DNA of 64,000 nucleotides from Sodalis glossinidius str. 'morsitans' (GCF_000010085.1 NC_007712.1:1798001-1862000), one strand, 5' to 3'. Shown: positions 35,158-45,878, counted from the first letter of the stretch. Notes: generated by a model not told the origin, from the sequence alone. A program made the numbers and translations.

Positions 35158-38100
35158 TTGAGCCAGGAATATACAGAAGATAAAGATATTGCCCTCAAAA
35201 AACTCAGCAGTGGCCGCCGGCTACTGGAGGCTGTGCTGGTTGTAGTGGGTATTTTTGCGTTTTATTTGATGGTGGCGCTGGTCAGCTTCAGCCCCTCCGA
35301 TCCGAGCTGGTCACAGACCGCCTGGCATGGCCCTATTCATAACTTGGGTGGCGGGGTAGGGGCATGGTTTGCCGATACCCTGTTTTTCACCTTCGGCGTG
35401 TTGGCGTATGTGATGCCGCCTATCATGCTGTTCTTTTGCTGGAGCGCCTTTGCCCAGCGCGACAGGCGCGACTATGTGGATTTGTTTGGTCTCTCGCTGC
35501 GGCTGATCGGGAGCCTGGCGCTGCTGCTCACTTCCTGCGGCCTGGCCGCGCTGAATGTTGACGATCTTTACTATTTCGCTTCCGGCGGGATCATCGGAAG
35601 TCTGCTGAGCAATGCCATATTGCCATGGTTCAACGGCATTGGCGCCACCCTGGCGCTGCTGTGCGTCTGGGCGTCGGGACTGACGCTCTTTACCGGCTGG
35701 TCGTGGCTGATCATTGCGGAGAAAATCGGCGAGGTGGTGCTTAGCTGTGCGACTTTTGTCTCCAACCGCAGCCGCCGCGACGACGAAGCGGATGAGGGTT
35801 ACCGCCGGGCGGATCACGAGGCGGCGGGCGATATCGCCTGGCGCGCCGGGGAGATGGACGACGACGAACCACTGCTGCGTCCCTCGGCCGCAGCGGTTGC
35901 GGCACGCCACAGCGAGCTAGCGCAGGCCGGCCAAGGGGCTGAGGCGAGTCCGCTCGCTGGTCAGGGTGCGACCGCTTACCCAGCGGGCGAGCGGCCTGAC
36001 AGCCATGCGCAAAATCCGGCGCAGGCCGGCGCGCCTTCGGGCGCGGGGGGCCCCCTGAGCGCGGGCGTTCTCTCTGCCACCGTGCCTGGTCAGGGCGTTG
36101 CTGGAGATCCTCTTGCCGCCGGTGCGGGCGTGAATTATCCCCCCGAAGGCGCCTGGGCCGAGTCTGCGTCGCCCGCTTCCCTGTCGCCGGCGCAAGCCGG
36201 CGAGGTGCCCCATTACCGGTTTGAATTGCCCGGCGCGCCGGCCAGCCCGCAAGCCTTGGCCGCGGAGGAGGAGGGGCCGCGTCTGGGTGACTGGCAACGG
36301 GATCCCGCCGCCCCGCATACCCCCTACGACTTCACCGTTGCGCAGCAAAACAGCGGCGCGCTGACGGCAGGCGCCGCAGCCGCGGGGCAAGGGGGCACGC
36401 CGCTGACCTTCATGCCGGCGTTTTCCGCCAGCGGCAATGACTATAACCCGCAGGTAAAACAAGGTATCGGACCGGAACTACCGCTCCTGGAACCGGTGTG
36501 TATCCCGACGCGGCGGGAACTGGCCTCGTACGGGATCAAGATCCCCTCGCAGCAGCGCTCCCCTCAGGACGGTCTGCAGGCTGATTCGCTGGCGCCGGCT
36601 GACGGCTTCGACGAGCGTCCGCTGACGGCGCAGGACGCTGATGCATCCCCGGTTGAAACCACGCTAAGGCCGGCGTTCGTTTCACCGGAAGGGGAAGCGG
36701 CGTGGGATGAGCAGCAGCGTCTGGCGGAGGATTTTGCCCGTCAGCAGCTGCAGCGCTATCCTGGCGAGGAGGCTCCGGCGGCGCATAGCGGTTATTCCCA
36801 CGGCGGCGCCTCGCCGCTGTCGCCGGCGGCCGATATCGATGCCCGTCCCGAGGCGGGTAGCGCGCCCGTAGCAGGCATGGACAGCCGTCGGGACGCCGAT
36901 TTTGCGGCGCAGGAAGCGCAGTTTGCCCCTGCGCGCCCCGCGGGCGATCCGCGATCCTCCGTCTACGCGAGCGAGGACGACCGCTGGCAGGACGACGATG
37001 CCCCCTGGCACGACAATGATAGCGCTGACGATGACGGCGTGTCGCAGGGTTATAGCACCGCCGCGGGCGCGCCGCAGACGCCTGCAATGGAAAGTTTGAT
37101 CCATCCGTTCCTGATGCGTCAGGAACAGCCACTGCAAAAACCGTCCACGCCGTTGCCGACCATGGATCTCCTGACCCCGCCGCCGCGAGAAGAAGAGCCG
37201 GTGGACATGTTCGCCCTGGAGCAGACGGCGCGTCTGGTGGAAGTCCGGCTGTCAGACTATCGCGTCAAGGCGGAAGTCGTCGACATTTCGCCGGGTCCGG
37301 TCATTACCCGCTTCGAGCTGGATCTGGCGCCCGGCGTGAAAGCGGCGCGGATTTCCAATCTGTCCCGCGATCTGGCGCGTTCGCTATCGGCGGTGGCGGT
37401 GCGGGTGGTGGAAGTGATTCCCGGTAAACCTTACGTCGGCCTGGAATTGCCCAATAAGCGGCGCCAGACGGTTTATCTGCGCGAAGTGCTCGATTGCGAT
37501 AAATTCCGTGAAACCAGCTCGCCTTTGGCGCTGGTGCTCGGCAAGGATATCGGCGGCCAGCCGGTGATTGCCGATCTGGGCAAAATGCCGCATTTGCTGG
37601 TGGCGGGGACAACCGGCTCCGGCAAATCGGTGGGGGTCAATGCCATGATCCTCAGTATCCTGTATAAGGCGACGCCGAAAGAGGTGCGCTTTATCATGAT
37701 TGACCCGAAAATGCTGGAATTGTCGGTATATGAAGGCATTCCCCATCTGCTGACCGAAGTGGTCACCGACATGAAGGACGCCGCCAACGCGCTGCGCTGG
37801 TGCGTGGGCGAAATGGAGCGGCGCTATAAGCTGATGTCGGCGCTCGGCGTGCGCAATCTGGCGGGCTATAACGAACGTATTGAGCAGGCGGAAGACATGG
37901 GACGGCCGGTGCCGGACCCGTTCTGGAAACCCGGCAACGGCATGGCGGAGGCGCCGCCGGTGCTAGAAAAACTGCCCTATATCGTGGTGATGGTGGACGA
38001 ATTTGCCGACCTGATGATGGCGGTTGGCAAGAAGGTGGAAGAGCTGATTGCCCGCCTGGCGCAAAAAGCGCGTGCCGCCGGTATTCATCTGGTGCTGGCG

Positions 38101-38625
38101 ACGCAGCGGCCATCGGTGGACGTTATCACCGGTCTTATCAAGGCCAACATCCCGACGCGAATCGCCTTTACCGTTTCCAGCAAAATCGATTCCCGCACTA
38201 TTCTCGATCAGACCGGCGCCGAATCGCTGCTCGGCATGGGGGATATGCTCTATCTGGCGCCCAACTCCTCGCTGCCGGTGCGCGTTCATGGCGCGTTTGT
38301 GCGCGATGAAGAGGTGCATGCGGTGGTCAGCGACTGGAAAGCCCGTGGCCGGCCGCAATATATCGACAGCATCACCAGCGCCGGTGACGAGGGTGAGGGC
38401 GGCGCTGCCGGCCTAGATGGTGACGAGGAGCTGGATCCGCTATTCGATCAGGCGGTGGCGTTCGTCATCGACAAGCGCCGCGCGTCGATCTCCGGCGTGC
38501 AACGCCAGTTCCGCATCGGTTACAACCGCGCCGCCCGGATCGTCGAGCAAATGGAATTGCAGGGCATTGTCAGTCCGCCAGGCCACAACGGCAACCGAGA
38601 GGTGCTGTCCCCGCCGTCACAGTAG
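35158..38625 (+). CDS. ftsK: DNA translocase FtsK
   Basis: A 1,155-residue translocase initiating with TTG (SQEYTEDKDIALKKLSSGRR), GGAGAG upstream. The N-terminal domain has several membrane helices that join the divisome. A long Gly/Ala/Pro/Gln/Asp-rich linker spans about residues 210-660. The motor carries Walker A AGTTGSGKSVGVNAMIL near 817 and Walker B IVVMVDEFADLMM. The C-terminal gamma domain (SGVQRQFRIGYNRAARIVEQ) reads KOPS and activates XerCD at dif. E. coli FtsK is 1,329 residues, and the shortening is in the linker. Motor and gamma domains are intact. Confidence 0.95.
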   Translation: MSQEYTEDKDIALKKLSSGRRLLEAVLVVVGIFAFYLMVALVSFSPSDPSWSQTAWHGPIHNLGGGVGAWFADTLFFTFGVLAYVMPPIMLFFCWSAFAQRDRRDYVDLFGLSLRLIGSLALLLTSCGLAALNVDDLYYFASGGIIGSLLSNAILPWFNGIGATLALLCVWASGLTLFTGWSWLIIAEKIGEVVLSCATFVSNRSRRDDEADEGYRRADHEAAGDIAWRAGEMDDDEPLLRPSAAAVAARHSELAQAGQGAEASPLAGQGATAYPAGERPDSHAQNPAQAGAPSGAGGPLSAGVLSATVPGQGVAGDPLAAGAGVNYPPEGAWAESASPASLSPAQAGEVPHYRFELPGAPASPQALAAEEEGPRLGDWQRDPAAPHTPYDFTVAQQNSGALTAGAAAAGQGGTPLTFMPAFSASGNDYNPQVKQGIGPELPLLEPVCIPTRRELASYGIKIPSQQRSPQDGLQADSLAPADGFDERPLTAQDADASPVETTLRPAFVSPEGEAAWDEQQRLAEDFARQQLQRYPGEEAPAAHSGYSHGGASPLSPAADIDARPEAGSAPVAGMDSRRDADFAAQEAQFAPARPAGDPRSSVYASEDDRWQDDDAPWHDNDSADDDGVSQGYSTAAGAPQTPAMESLIHPFLMRQEQPLQKPSTPLPTMDLLTPPPREEEPVDMFALEQTARLVEVRLSDYRVKAEVVDISPGPVITRFELDLAPGVKAARISNLSRDLARSLSAVAVRVVEVIPGKPYVGLELPNKRRQTVYLREVLDCDKFRETSSPLALVLGKDIGGQPVIADLGKMPHLLVAGTTGSGKSVGVNAMILSILYKATPKEVRFIMIDPKMLELSVYEGIPHLLTEVVTDMKDAANALRWCVGEMERRYKLMSALGVRNLAGYNERIEQAEDMGRPVPDPFWKPGNGMAEAPPVLEKLPYIVVMVDEFADLMMAVGKKVEELIARLAQKARAAGIHLVLATQRPSVDVITGLIKANIPTRIAFTVSSKIDSRTILDQTGAESLLGMGDMLYLAPNSSLPVRVHGAFVRDEEVHAVVSDWKARGRPQYIDSITSAGDEGEGGAAGLDGDEELDPLFDQAVAFVIDKRRASISGVQRQFRIGYNRAARIVEQMELQGIVSPPGHNGNREVLSPPSQ

Positions 38626-38785
38626 TAAGCGCCTCTCGCCGGGCACAACCGTGCAAAGATGCGTAAACCGGGACGTTTCAGAGGATATTCCTATGGGGCG
38701 TCCCGCTCATCTTCCGATAAAGTTAATTCTGTTGCCGCGCCTCGGACGGGAGCGCGCGGGCTCACTTTCTCAAGGAATGCCAAGA

Positions 38786-39397
38786 ATGAAAAAACAGTTG
38801 ATGACCTCTTGTCTGTTTGCCGCCGTGCTGGCGGCTCCGGCGTTTGCCGAAGATGCCGATGTGCTGCAAAGCCGTCTGAATCAGGTCAACAGTTTTCATG
38901 CCAGCTTCACCCAGCGGGTGACTGGCGCCGAAGGCGGCGCGGTGCAGGAGGGCGAGGGCGAACTGTGGATAAAACGGCCGAATCTGTTCAACTGGCATAT
39001 GACCACGCCGGATGAAAGCGTGCTGGTGTCCGATGGCAAAACCCTGTGGTTTTACAATCCTTTTGTTGAACAGGCAATCGCCAACTGGCTGAAAAACGCA
39101 ACCGGCAACACGCCGTTCATGTTAATCACCCGCAACAGCGCCGCCGACTGGGGTCAGTATAATGTGAAGCAGCAGGGCGACAGTTTTTCGCTGGTGCCGA
39201 AAGCGGATAACGGCAACCTGAAGCAGTTTACGATTAACGTCACCGCTAATGGCACCATTACCGGTTTTACCGCCGTGGAGCAGGATGGCCAGCGCAGTAC
39301 CTATCAGCTGAAAAGCCAGAAGAACGGCCCGGTGGACGACGCCAAATTCCACTTTACACTACCGAAGGGCGTGACGCTGGACGACCAGCGCCAGTGA
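38786..39397 (+). CDS. lolA: Periplasmic lipoprotein carrier LolA
   Basis: A 203-residue protein, the same length as E. coli LolA, with a signal peptide ending APAFA and family sequence SFHASFTQRVTGAEGGAVQE, RPNLFNWHMTTPDES and KTLWFYNPFVEQA. It carries lipoproteins from LolCDE to LolB. The ATG at 38786 gives the signal peptide; the longer frame upstream overlaps ftsK and is not coding. It sits between ftsK and rarA, 7 bp before the latter. Intact. Confidence 0.95.
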   Translation: MKKQLMTSCLFAAVLAAPAFAEDADVLQSRLNQVNSFHASFTQRVTGAEGGAVQEGEGELWIKRPNLFNWHMTTPDESVLVSDGKTLWFYNPFVEQAIANWLKNATGNTPFMLITRNSAADWGQYNVKQQGDSFSLVPKADNGNLKQFTINVTANGTITGFTAVEQDGQRSTYQLKSQKNGPVDDAKFHFTLPKGVTLDDQRQ

Positions 39398-39404
39398 GGT
39401 AACT

Positions 39405-40748
39405 ATGGGTAACCTGTCCCTGGACTTTTCCCAAAATGCATTCCAACCGCTGGCGGCGCGTATGCGTCCGTCAACGCTTGAGGAGTATATCGGTCAGAGC
39501 CACCTGCTGGCGGCGGATAAACCGCTGCCGCGGGTGATCAAAAACGGTCAGCTCCATTCAATGATTTTGTGGGGACCGCCGGGGACCGGCAAGACTACCC
39601 TTGCGGAACTGATTGCCCGCTACGGTCAGGTAGACGTGGAGCGCCTGTCGGCGGTGACGTCCGGCATCAAGGAAATCCGCGAGGCCATCGAACGGGCGTG
39701 TCTGAATCGCGATGCCGGGCGGCGCACCATTCTATTTGTCGATGAAGTCCATCGCTTTAATAAAGGCCAGCAGGACGCCTTTTTGCCGCATATTGAAGAG
39801 GGCACCATCACCTTTATCGGTGCCACGACCGAGAACCCCTCCTTTGAATTGAATTCGGCTTTGCTTTCCCGCGCCAAGGTCTACTTGCTGAAAGGTTTGA
39901 CGGCTGAGGATATCGGCCTGGTGCTCGACCAGGCTATGCAGGACAGCCAACGCGGCTACGGCGGGCAAAATATCGTGCTGCAGCCGGAAACCCGTCAGCT
40001 ACTGGCGGCGTGGGTGAACGGCGATGCGCGGCGGGCGCTTAACAGTCTGGAAATGATGGCGGACATGGCCGAGACCGATGCCGAGGGACAACGGGTGCTG
40101 ACCCCCGCGCTGCTAAACGAAATAGCCGGCGAGCGCAACGAGCGCTTTGATAACAAAGGCGATCGTTACTACGACTTGATTTCGGCGCTGCATAAATCGG
40201 TGCGCGGATCGTCGCCCGATGGGGCGCTTTACTGGTATGCGCGGATTATTACCGCCGGCGGCGATCCGCTGTACGTCGCGCGTCGATTGCTGGCTATCGC
40301 GTCGGAAGATGTGGGCAACGCCGATCCGCGCGCCATGCAGGTGGCCATCGCCGCCTGGGATTGTTTTACCCGCGTGGGGCCCGCTGAGGGTGAGCGAGCC
40401 ATCGCCCAGGCGATTGTCTATCTGGCCTGCGCGCCGAAAAGTAATGCGGTGTACACCGCCTTTAAAGCGGCGATGCGCGATGCGCGCGAAAAGGCGGATT
40501 ATGATGTGCCGGAGCATTTGCGTAACGCCCCGACCAGGCTGATGAAAGACATGGGATTAGGGGCCGAGTACCGCTATGCCCATGATGAACCCAACGCCTA
40601 CGCCGCCGGTGAGGATTATTTCCCGCCGGAAATGGCGCACACCCGCTACTATCATCCCAGCTCGCGCGGCCTGGAGGATAAAATCGGCGAAAAGCTCGCC
40701 TGGCTTGACGCGCTGGATCAAAATAGCCCGACAAAACGCTACCGATAA
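39405..40748 (+). CDS. rarA: Replication-associated ATPase RarA
   Basis: A 447-residue AAA+ protein (E. coli 447) with RMRPSTLEEYIGQSHLL, Walker A GPPGTGKTTLAELIA, Walker B LFVDEVHRFNKGQQDAFLPH, sensor GATTENPSFELNSALLSRA and the MgsA-type C-terminal domain. It acts at stalled replication forks. It probably shares a transcript with lolA. Intact. Confidence 0.94.
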   Translation: MGNLSLDFSQNAFQPLAARMRPSTLEEYIGQSHLLAADKPLPRVIKNGQLHSMILWGPPGTGKTTLAELIARYGQVDVERLSAVTSGIKEIREAIERACLNRDAGRRTILFVDEVHRFNKGQQDAFLPHIEEGTITFIGATTENPSFELNSALLSRAKVYLLKGLTAEDIGLVLDQAMQDSQRGYGGQNIVLQPETRQLLAAWVNGDARRALNSLEMMADMAETDAEGQRVLTPALLNEIAGERNERFDNKGDRYYDLISALHKSVRGSSPDGALYWYARIITAGGDPLYVARRLLAIASEDVGNADPRAMQVAIAAWDCFTRVGPAEGERAIAQAIVYLACAPKSNAVYTAFKAAMRDAREKADYDVPEHLRNAPTRLMKDMGLGAEYRYAHDEPNAYAAGEDYFPPEMAHTRYYHPSSRGLEDKIGEKLAWLDALDQNSPTKRYR

Positions 40749-40856
40749 CCAGGCCGTTGCGGTAAGGTTAGCAGTGCTGAATTCATGACGTGGCCCTCGC
40801 CCAGGGCGCCACGCGGCCGTAAACGTACATCAGATAATCATAAGCACAGGACTAGC

Positions 40857-42149
40857 ATGCTCGATCCCAATCTACTGCGTAACGAGCTCGACGCAGTCGC
40901 CGAAAAATTGGCTCGCAGAAAATTTAAACTGGATGTGGCGACATTGCGCCAGCATGAGGAGCGCCGCAAAGTGCTCCAGGTGGAAACCGAGAATCTGCAG
41001 GCTGAACGCAATGCCCGCTCCAAAGCGATCGGCGCCGCGAAATCCCGCGGGGAAGACATTGAGCCACTGCGCCGGGAGGTCAACCAGTTAGGTGAGCGCT
41101 TAAGCTCCGCCAAAACCGAGCTGGACGCCCTGCAGAGCGAGATCCGCGACTACGCGTTCTCGCTGCCCAATATTCCCGACGATGACGTGCCCGACGGGCG
41201 GGACGAAAACGACAACCAGGAAGTGTCGCGCTGGGGCGAACCGCGGCAATACGATTTTCCCATCCGCGACCATGTGGAACTCGGTGAAATCGCGGGCGGG
41301 CTCGATTTTGCCGCGGCGGTCAAGCTGACCGGTGCGCGCTTTGTTGTGATGCGTGGCCAGATAGCCCGCCTGCACCGCGCGCTGACCCAGTTCATGTTGG
41401 ATCTGCATACCGAACAGCACGGCTATGTGGAACATTATCTGCCTTACCTGGTTAACCATGCTTCGCTGTACGGCACAGGACAGTTACCCAAATTTGTCGA
41501 AGATCTGTTCCATACTCAGCCCCTGAACGAGGAAGCGGACACCAGCGCTTATGCGCTGATCCCGACCGCGGAAGTGCCGCTGACCAACTTGATTCGCGAT
41601 GAGATCATCGAGGAAGACGCGCTGCCGCTGAAGATGACCGCACACACGCCATGTTTCCGATCCGAGGCCGGCTCTTACGGGCGAGATACCCGCGGGCTTA
41701 TTCGCATGCACCAATTCGACAAAGTGGAAATGGTGCAAGTGGTGAAACCGGCACAGTCGATGCAGGCGCTGGAAGAGATGACCAGCCATGCTGAAAAGGT
41801 GCTGCAATTGCTGCAACTGCCGTACCGCAAAGTGTTGCTGTGTAACGGCGATATGGCTTTTGCCTCCTGTAAAACCTACGATTTGGAAGTATGGCTGCCG
41901 GCGCAAAATACCTATCGCGAAATCTCCTCGTGCTCCAATATCAGCGATTTCCAGGCGCGGCGGATGCAGGCGCGTTACCGCAGCCGGACGGACAAAAAAC
42001 CGCAGCTGGTACATACGCTGAACGGTTCCGGTCTGGCGGTTGGCCGTACGCTGGTGGCGGTGCTGGAAAACCATCAGCTTGCCGACGGGCGCATTGCCAT
42101 ACCGGCAGTGCTACAGCCCTATATGAAGGGCCTGACCCATATCGGCTAA
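40857..42149 (+). CDS. serS: Seryl-tRNA synthetase
   Basis: A 430-residue class II synthetase (E. coli 430) starting MLDPNLLRNELDAVAEKLAR. It has the N-terminal coiled-coil arm that binds the tRNA variable arm, motif 2 FRSEAGSYGRDTRGLIRMHQ and motif 3 GSGLAVGRTLVAVLEN. The ATG at 40857 is the family start. Essential and intact, followed at 20 bp by a strong terminator. Confidence 0.96.
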   Translation: MLDPNLLRNELDAVAEKLARRKFKLDVATLRQHEERRKVLQVETENLQAERNARSKAIGAAKSRGEDIEPLRREVNQLGERLSSAKTELDALQSEIRDYAFSLPNIPDDDVPDGRDENDNQEVSRWGEPRQYDFPIRDHVELGEIAGGLDFAAAVKLTGARFVVMRGQIARLHRALTQFMLDLHTEQHGYVEHYLPYLVNHASLYGTGQLPKFVEDLFHTQPLNEEADTSAYALIPTAEVPLTNLIRDEIIEEDALPLKMTAHTPCFRSEAGSYGRDTRGLIRMHQFDKVEMVQVVKPAQSMQALEEMTSHAEKVLQLLQLPYRKVLLCNGDMAFASCKTYDLEVWLPAQNTYREISSCSNISDFQARRMQARYRSRTDKKPQLVHTLNGSGLAVGRTLVAVLENHQLADGRIAIPAVLQPYMKGLTHIG

Positions 42150-42168
42150 GCGGACGTAAGCACGTTCT

Positions 42169-42194
42169 ACGCGCCCAATGAGGCGCGTTTTTTG
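42169..42194 (+). terminator. Rho-independent terminator of serS
   Basis: ACGCGCC-CAATGA-GGCGCGT, a 7-bp perfect stem, followed by a T-run. Confidence 0.85.
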
Positions 42195-42320
42195 TGCACG
42201 ATCAAGCCGCTTACCTGCGGTGGCGCAAAAAATGCGGCGGCCAGACGCGGCCGATTGACTTTTTACGCCATGGTGGCATGATGCGCGTAATCTCTTCTCT
42301 GAGGCTGCGTTTCCCATACC

Positions 42321-43431
42321 ATGTCCGCCTATTCTCGCCCGGTGCTGTTATTGCTCGCGGGGCTTTTGTTATTGACGATTTCCATCGCCGTACTGAATAC
42401 GTTGGTGCCGCTTTGGCTCAGCCATGCTTCGCTGCCCACCTAGCAGGTCGGGCTGGTCAGTTCGTCCTATTTTACCGGTAATTTGGCCGGTACGCTGCTT
42501 GCCGGGCTACTGATTAAGTGGCTGGGTTTCACCCGCAGTTATCATGAGGCCTGCGTGCTGTTCGCGCTGGCGACCGCGGGGCTTGGGCTGGCGGACGGGT
42601 TTACTAGCTGGTTGGTCCTGCACTTTCTGGCCGGCGTTGCCTGAGCGCTGATTTGGGTCGTGGTGGAAAGCGCGCTGATGCGCAGCAGCACCCTTCATAC
42701 CCGCGGCCAGCTTCTGGCAGCCTATATGACGGTCTACTATCTGGGCACAGTGGTCGGGCAGTTGCTGTTAAGCGGCGTGGCCACTGCTGTGACGGCGGTA
42801 TTGCCGTGGGCGGTCAGCCTGGTGGTGAGTGCGATGCTGCCGCTGCTGTTCGCCCCGATGGTGCCCCCCAGCGCTACAGCACCACGGGTGGCGCTGTAGC
42901 CGATGCTGCTGCGCCGAAACGCCAGACTGGGCGTTAATGGCTGTATTATGTCGGGTATTGTACTTGGCTCGTTTTACGGTTTGATGCCGTTGTATCTGTC
43001 CCATTTGGGCCTGAGCGACGGCAATGTCGGCCAATGGCCGGTCGGACGCCTGGCGGACCGACCGCTATGGCCGTCTGATGGTGCTGCGGGTGCTGGTGTT
43101 TATGGTCATCCTCGGCAGTTTGGCGATGTTGAGCCATGCCGCGATGGCGCCGGCGCTGTTTGTGCTCGGCTGTTCCGGTTTCACCCTGTATCCGGTAGCG
43201 ATGTCCTGGGCCTGCGAGAAGGTTAGCCCGGATGAACTGGTGGCCATGAACCAGTCGCTATTGCTCAGCTATACGCTCGGCAGCCTGTTCGGTCCGACGA
43301 TGACCGCCATGCTGATGCAGCGTTATTCGGATCATTTGCTGTTTGTGATGATAGCGGCGGTGGCGCTGGTTTATCTGGTGATGCTGCTGCGCAAACCGGA
43401 TCGGCACCATACCCCGGTGGCGACCGCCTGA
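42321..43431 (+). pseudogene. ycaD: MFS transporter YcaD, multiply broken
   Basis: From ATG 42321 the frame follows E. coli YcaD (SAYSRPVLLLLAGLLLLTIS, AVLNTLVPLWLSHASLPT). TAG then interrupts at the Trp of TWQVG, the frame continues SSSYFTGNLAGTLLAG, TGA follows LAGVA, and another TAG follows APRVAL. After LGLSDGNVG about 17 residues are missing before QWPVGRLAD, and a frameshift leads to the C-terminal frame 43024-43431 (LRVLVFMVILGSLAMLSHAA). At least three nonsense codons, a deletion and a frameshift leave no transporter. The gene position next to serS is conserved. Confidence 0.88.
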
Positions 43432-43628
43432 TTACGGCGCCGACGGGGGTTTACCGTCTGGCGACTTCTGCGGGCCTGTTCTCTCGTTATCCCCGGCAAT
43501 GGACGCGCCCCCGGCCTGCGCCACCGCCAATTTGATGATGTTCAGCACAGCGGCAGATTACCCAACGACCCCGCGGCGGCAGGGTACTCAACTGTCCTGC
43601 GGCGGCCCGGGCTAGAACAGGTAGCCTG

Positions 43629-44327
43629 TCAGCGCCAGGCGTTTTCCGCCAGCGTCTGCGGCAAGGCGCTCGGTTGCATATGCGCCTGCTCGTCGTCTTC
43701 GTGACGGGTAAAGCGCCAGCAGCGGGTATGATAACGCGCAACACTATTGCGGTGGGCGATTCTTACCAGCGTCATCTGCGGCAAAGTGTCAATCAGCAGA
43801 CGATACATAAGCTGTTCATTTTCATCATCCAGCGCGCTGGTTGCCTCATCGAGAAACAACATTTCCGGTTTAATCAATAGGGCGCGGGCGAACGCCAGAC
43901 GTTGTTGTTCGCCGGGTGAAAGCCAGTGGCTCCAGTTGGCCTCCTGATTAAGCTGCGGCAATAGATGTTTAAGCTGGCACTGTAGCAACACCTCATGCAT
44001 TTGCGCGTCGGTAAAATGATCCGGCGCGTCGGGATAGCATAGCGCGCCTTTAAGCGTTCCGATGGGAATATAACTGCGCTGCGGTAAGAACAGCATTTTG
44101 CGCTTCTCTTGCAGCAGGATACTGCCGCTGCCATAGGGCCAAATGCCGGCGATGGCGCGTAGTAATGTGGATTTACCACAGCCCGACGGTCCCGCCACCA
44201 GTACCCGCTCGCCGGGCGTGATGGATGCGGTTACCGGCGCAAAAAGGGGGCGGCCGTCAGGAACATGCAGCCAGAAAAGCTGGAACCGGCTAAGAGGATT
44301 TGACCTGCTGACCCTGGTGATAAACAA
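43629..44327 (-). pseudogene. ABC exporter ATPase fragment (YddA/SbmA-type)
   Basis: A 232-residue frame containing an ATPase domain only: VPDGRPLFAPVTASITPGER, Walker A GPSGCGKSTLLRAIAGIWPY, signature LSPGEQQRLAFARAL and LFLDEATSALDDENE. The sequence resembles the C-terminal ATPase of YddA-like membrane ABC proteins, which have an N-terminal SbmA-like membrane domain. Here that domain is absent and the frame abuts the acyltransferase remnant. The fragment is therefore probably inactive. The YddA name is tentative. Confidence 0.6.
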
Positions 44328-44364
44328 CGTCCAATTTCAGGATGGAGAACAGATTCACGAAGCA

Positions 44365-45720
44365 TCAGAGCAGAACGTAGCCTGATCGCCATACACCAGA
44401 TTTGATAATAACTCGGGCGAAATCGACCAAAATGATATTGGTGATAAATTTGAAATACGCTCCGCTCGGGTGCAAATTCAGCCCTAATGCTGCCAGAGCT
44501 AAGATAATCGCAACGACAATGGGTTTTTTATTGGGTCTGGATAAAAATAGGCCAAAGTCAAAAATAAAAATTCGTAACTTAAAGTCCAACCGTTATTGAC
44601 CAGAAAGAGAGTGTGCCGTCAGGAAGGAGAAAAAACGACGCGACCACGCTTGTTGTTCCGCCGGAACTGTTCACGACGCTCGGTTTGATGATAAAAATGG
44701 CCAGCGCCACGACCGTCATCAGCCAATAAAGAAGAAGTATACGCGGCTTTGTTGAATAAATATAACTTTTAGGTGATCGTCTGCTCAGATCACTACTGTC
44801 ATTTCAACATCTACACTCCATGGCAAAGCAAAAGTTTAAAATAACCAACTGGTCCACTTACAACAAAGCTCTCAAGCAGCGCGGGGCTCTGACGATATGG
44901 CTGGATGAGTCGGCAATTGTTGCATGGACGGAAAAAACAACGTCTGAACGGCGTGGCCGGCCGCTTCACTACGCAGATATGGCTATCGAGATTATCTGTG
45001 CTGACTTATCGCTCAGCGGTACGACGGATGCTCAGGCCCTACCAGTTCTGATAAACCAGACCCACCGGAAAATCAGAGAAGCGTCGGCTGATGGCGCTTA
45101 CGATACCCGCTACTGTCATGATGCTCTGCTGAGGAAGAAAATAAGGCCTTTTATTTCTCCACGAGGTGGGGCGCAATATTGGCCAGACCGATACCATGAG
45201 CGTAACTACGCCGTTGCGAATCAGCGTCTAAGCGGCAGTAACGATGTATGGAAAAAGCAAGTGGGCTATCATCGACGTTCAGTGGCTGAAACAGCTATAT
45301 TCCGGTTCAAAACGCTTATGGGCGATCATCTAAGTCTGCGTGACTATGATGCGCAGGTAGGTGAGGCAATGGAGATGGTCAAAGCGCTTAACAAAATGAC
45401 GCTGTTAGGAATGCCGAACAGCATCCGGATCGCATCACAATCGATCTGCTAGGGGGGCGTAGTCACAAGTTCTGATTTATTCAACAAAGCCAGTATACGC
45501 GTGCATCGGACAGAAATGAAGCGGCCGAAGGTGACCTCTCTTTGCTCAGTGGTGGTGCACATAATATAAACTGAAATGATAAAAAAAGGTCTACGCCTTA
45601 ATAACCTATGTGAAACCAGGATAAGGAAGGAATGTCGTATTGGCGCCCTTTGATTACCACATGATGCATGACCACCATCAGCGCGGCAATCGCGCGTAAG
45701 TATTGTACGGATTTAATCAT
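44365..45720 (-). pseudogene. Acyltransferase-3 (OafA-type) gene split by an IS element
   Basis: The N-terminus (ATG at 45720) reads MIKSVQYLRAIAALMVVMHH, the signature start of membrane acyltransferase-3 proteins, then FHIGY, TAA and GVDLF. Coding sequence reaches SDARVY at 45500, where an IS lies between. It resumes beyond the other IS end as RILLLYWLMTVVALAIFIIK, then LSYEFLF in a shifted frame, and ILALAALGLNLHPSGAYFK to 44365. The C-terminal part is missing. These enzymes O-acylate surface polysaccharides. Besides the IS it has a nonsense codon and frameshifts, so decay is advanced. Confidence 0.7.
44745..45491 (+). mobile_element. IS903-type (IS5 family) element, internally deleted
   Basis: The ends GGCTTTGTTGAATAAAT and its inverted copy at 45491 are IS903-type terminal repeats. 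AGTATACGC is duplicated directly outside (44736-44744 and 45492-45500), a 9-bp target duplication as expected for this group. The transposase frame 44820-45452 (210 residues) lacks a segment present in the second copy: MAI joins directly to EIICADL, removing 306 bp. Adding this back gives about 1,053 bp, the usual IS903 length. The deletion removes the region containing the first catalytic Asp, so this copy is non-autonomous. Confidence 0.88.
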
Positions 45721-45878
45721 CGTTCGTTCTCGTAGAGCAAGTGTAATGGTTGCGAGCCCTGGGTGAGGTGAAATATCGCCTGCCAAGTCTGTAATACGGA
45801 ATGACAATCCTTATAGTAAAACCATGAAAATATTAGGTATGCAGCAGTTGTCTACGACGGGGTTTTCAAACTTGATGT

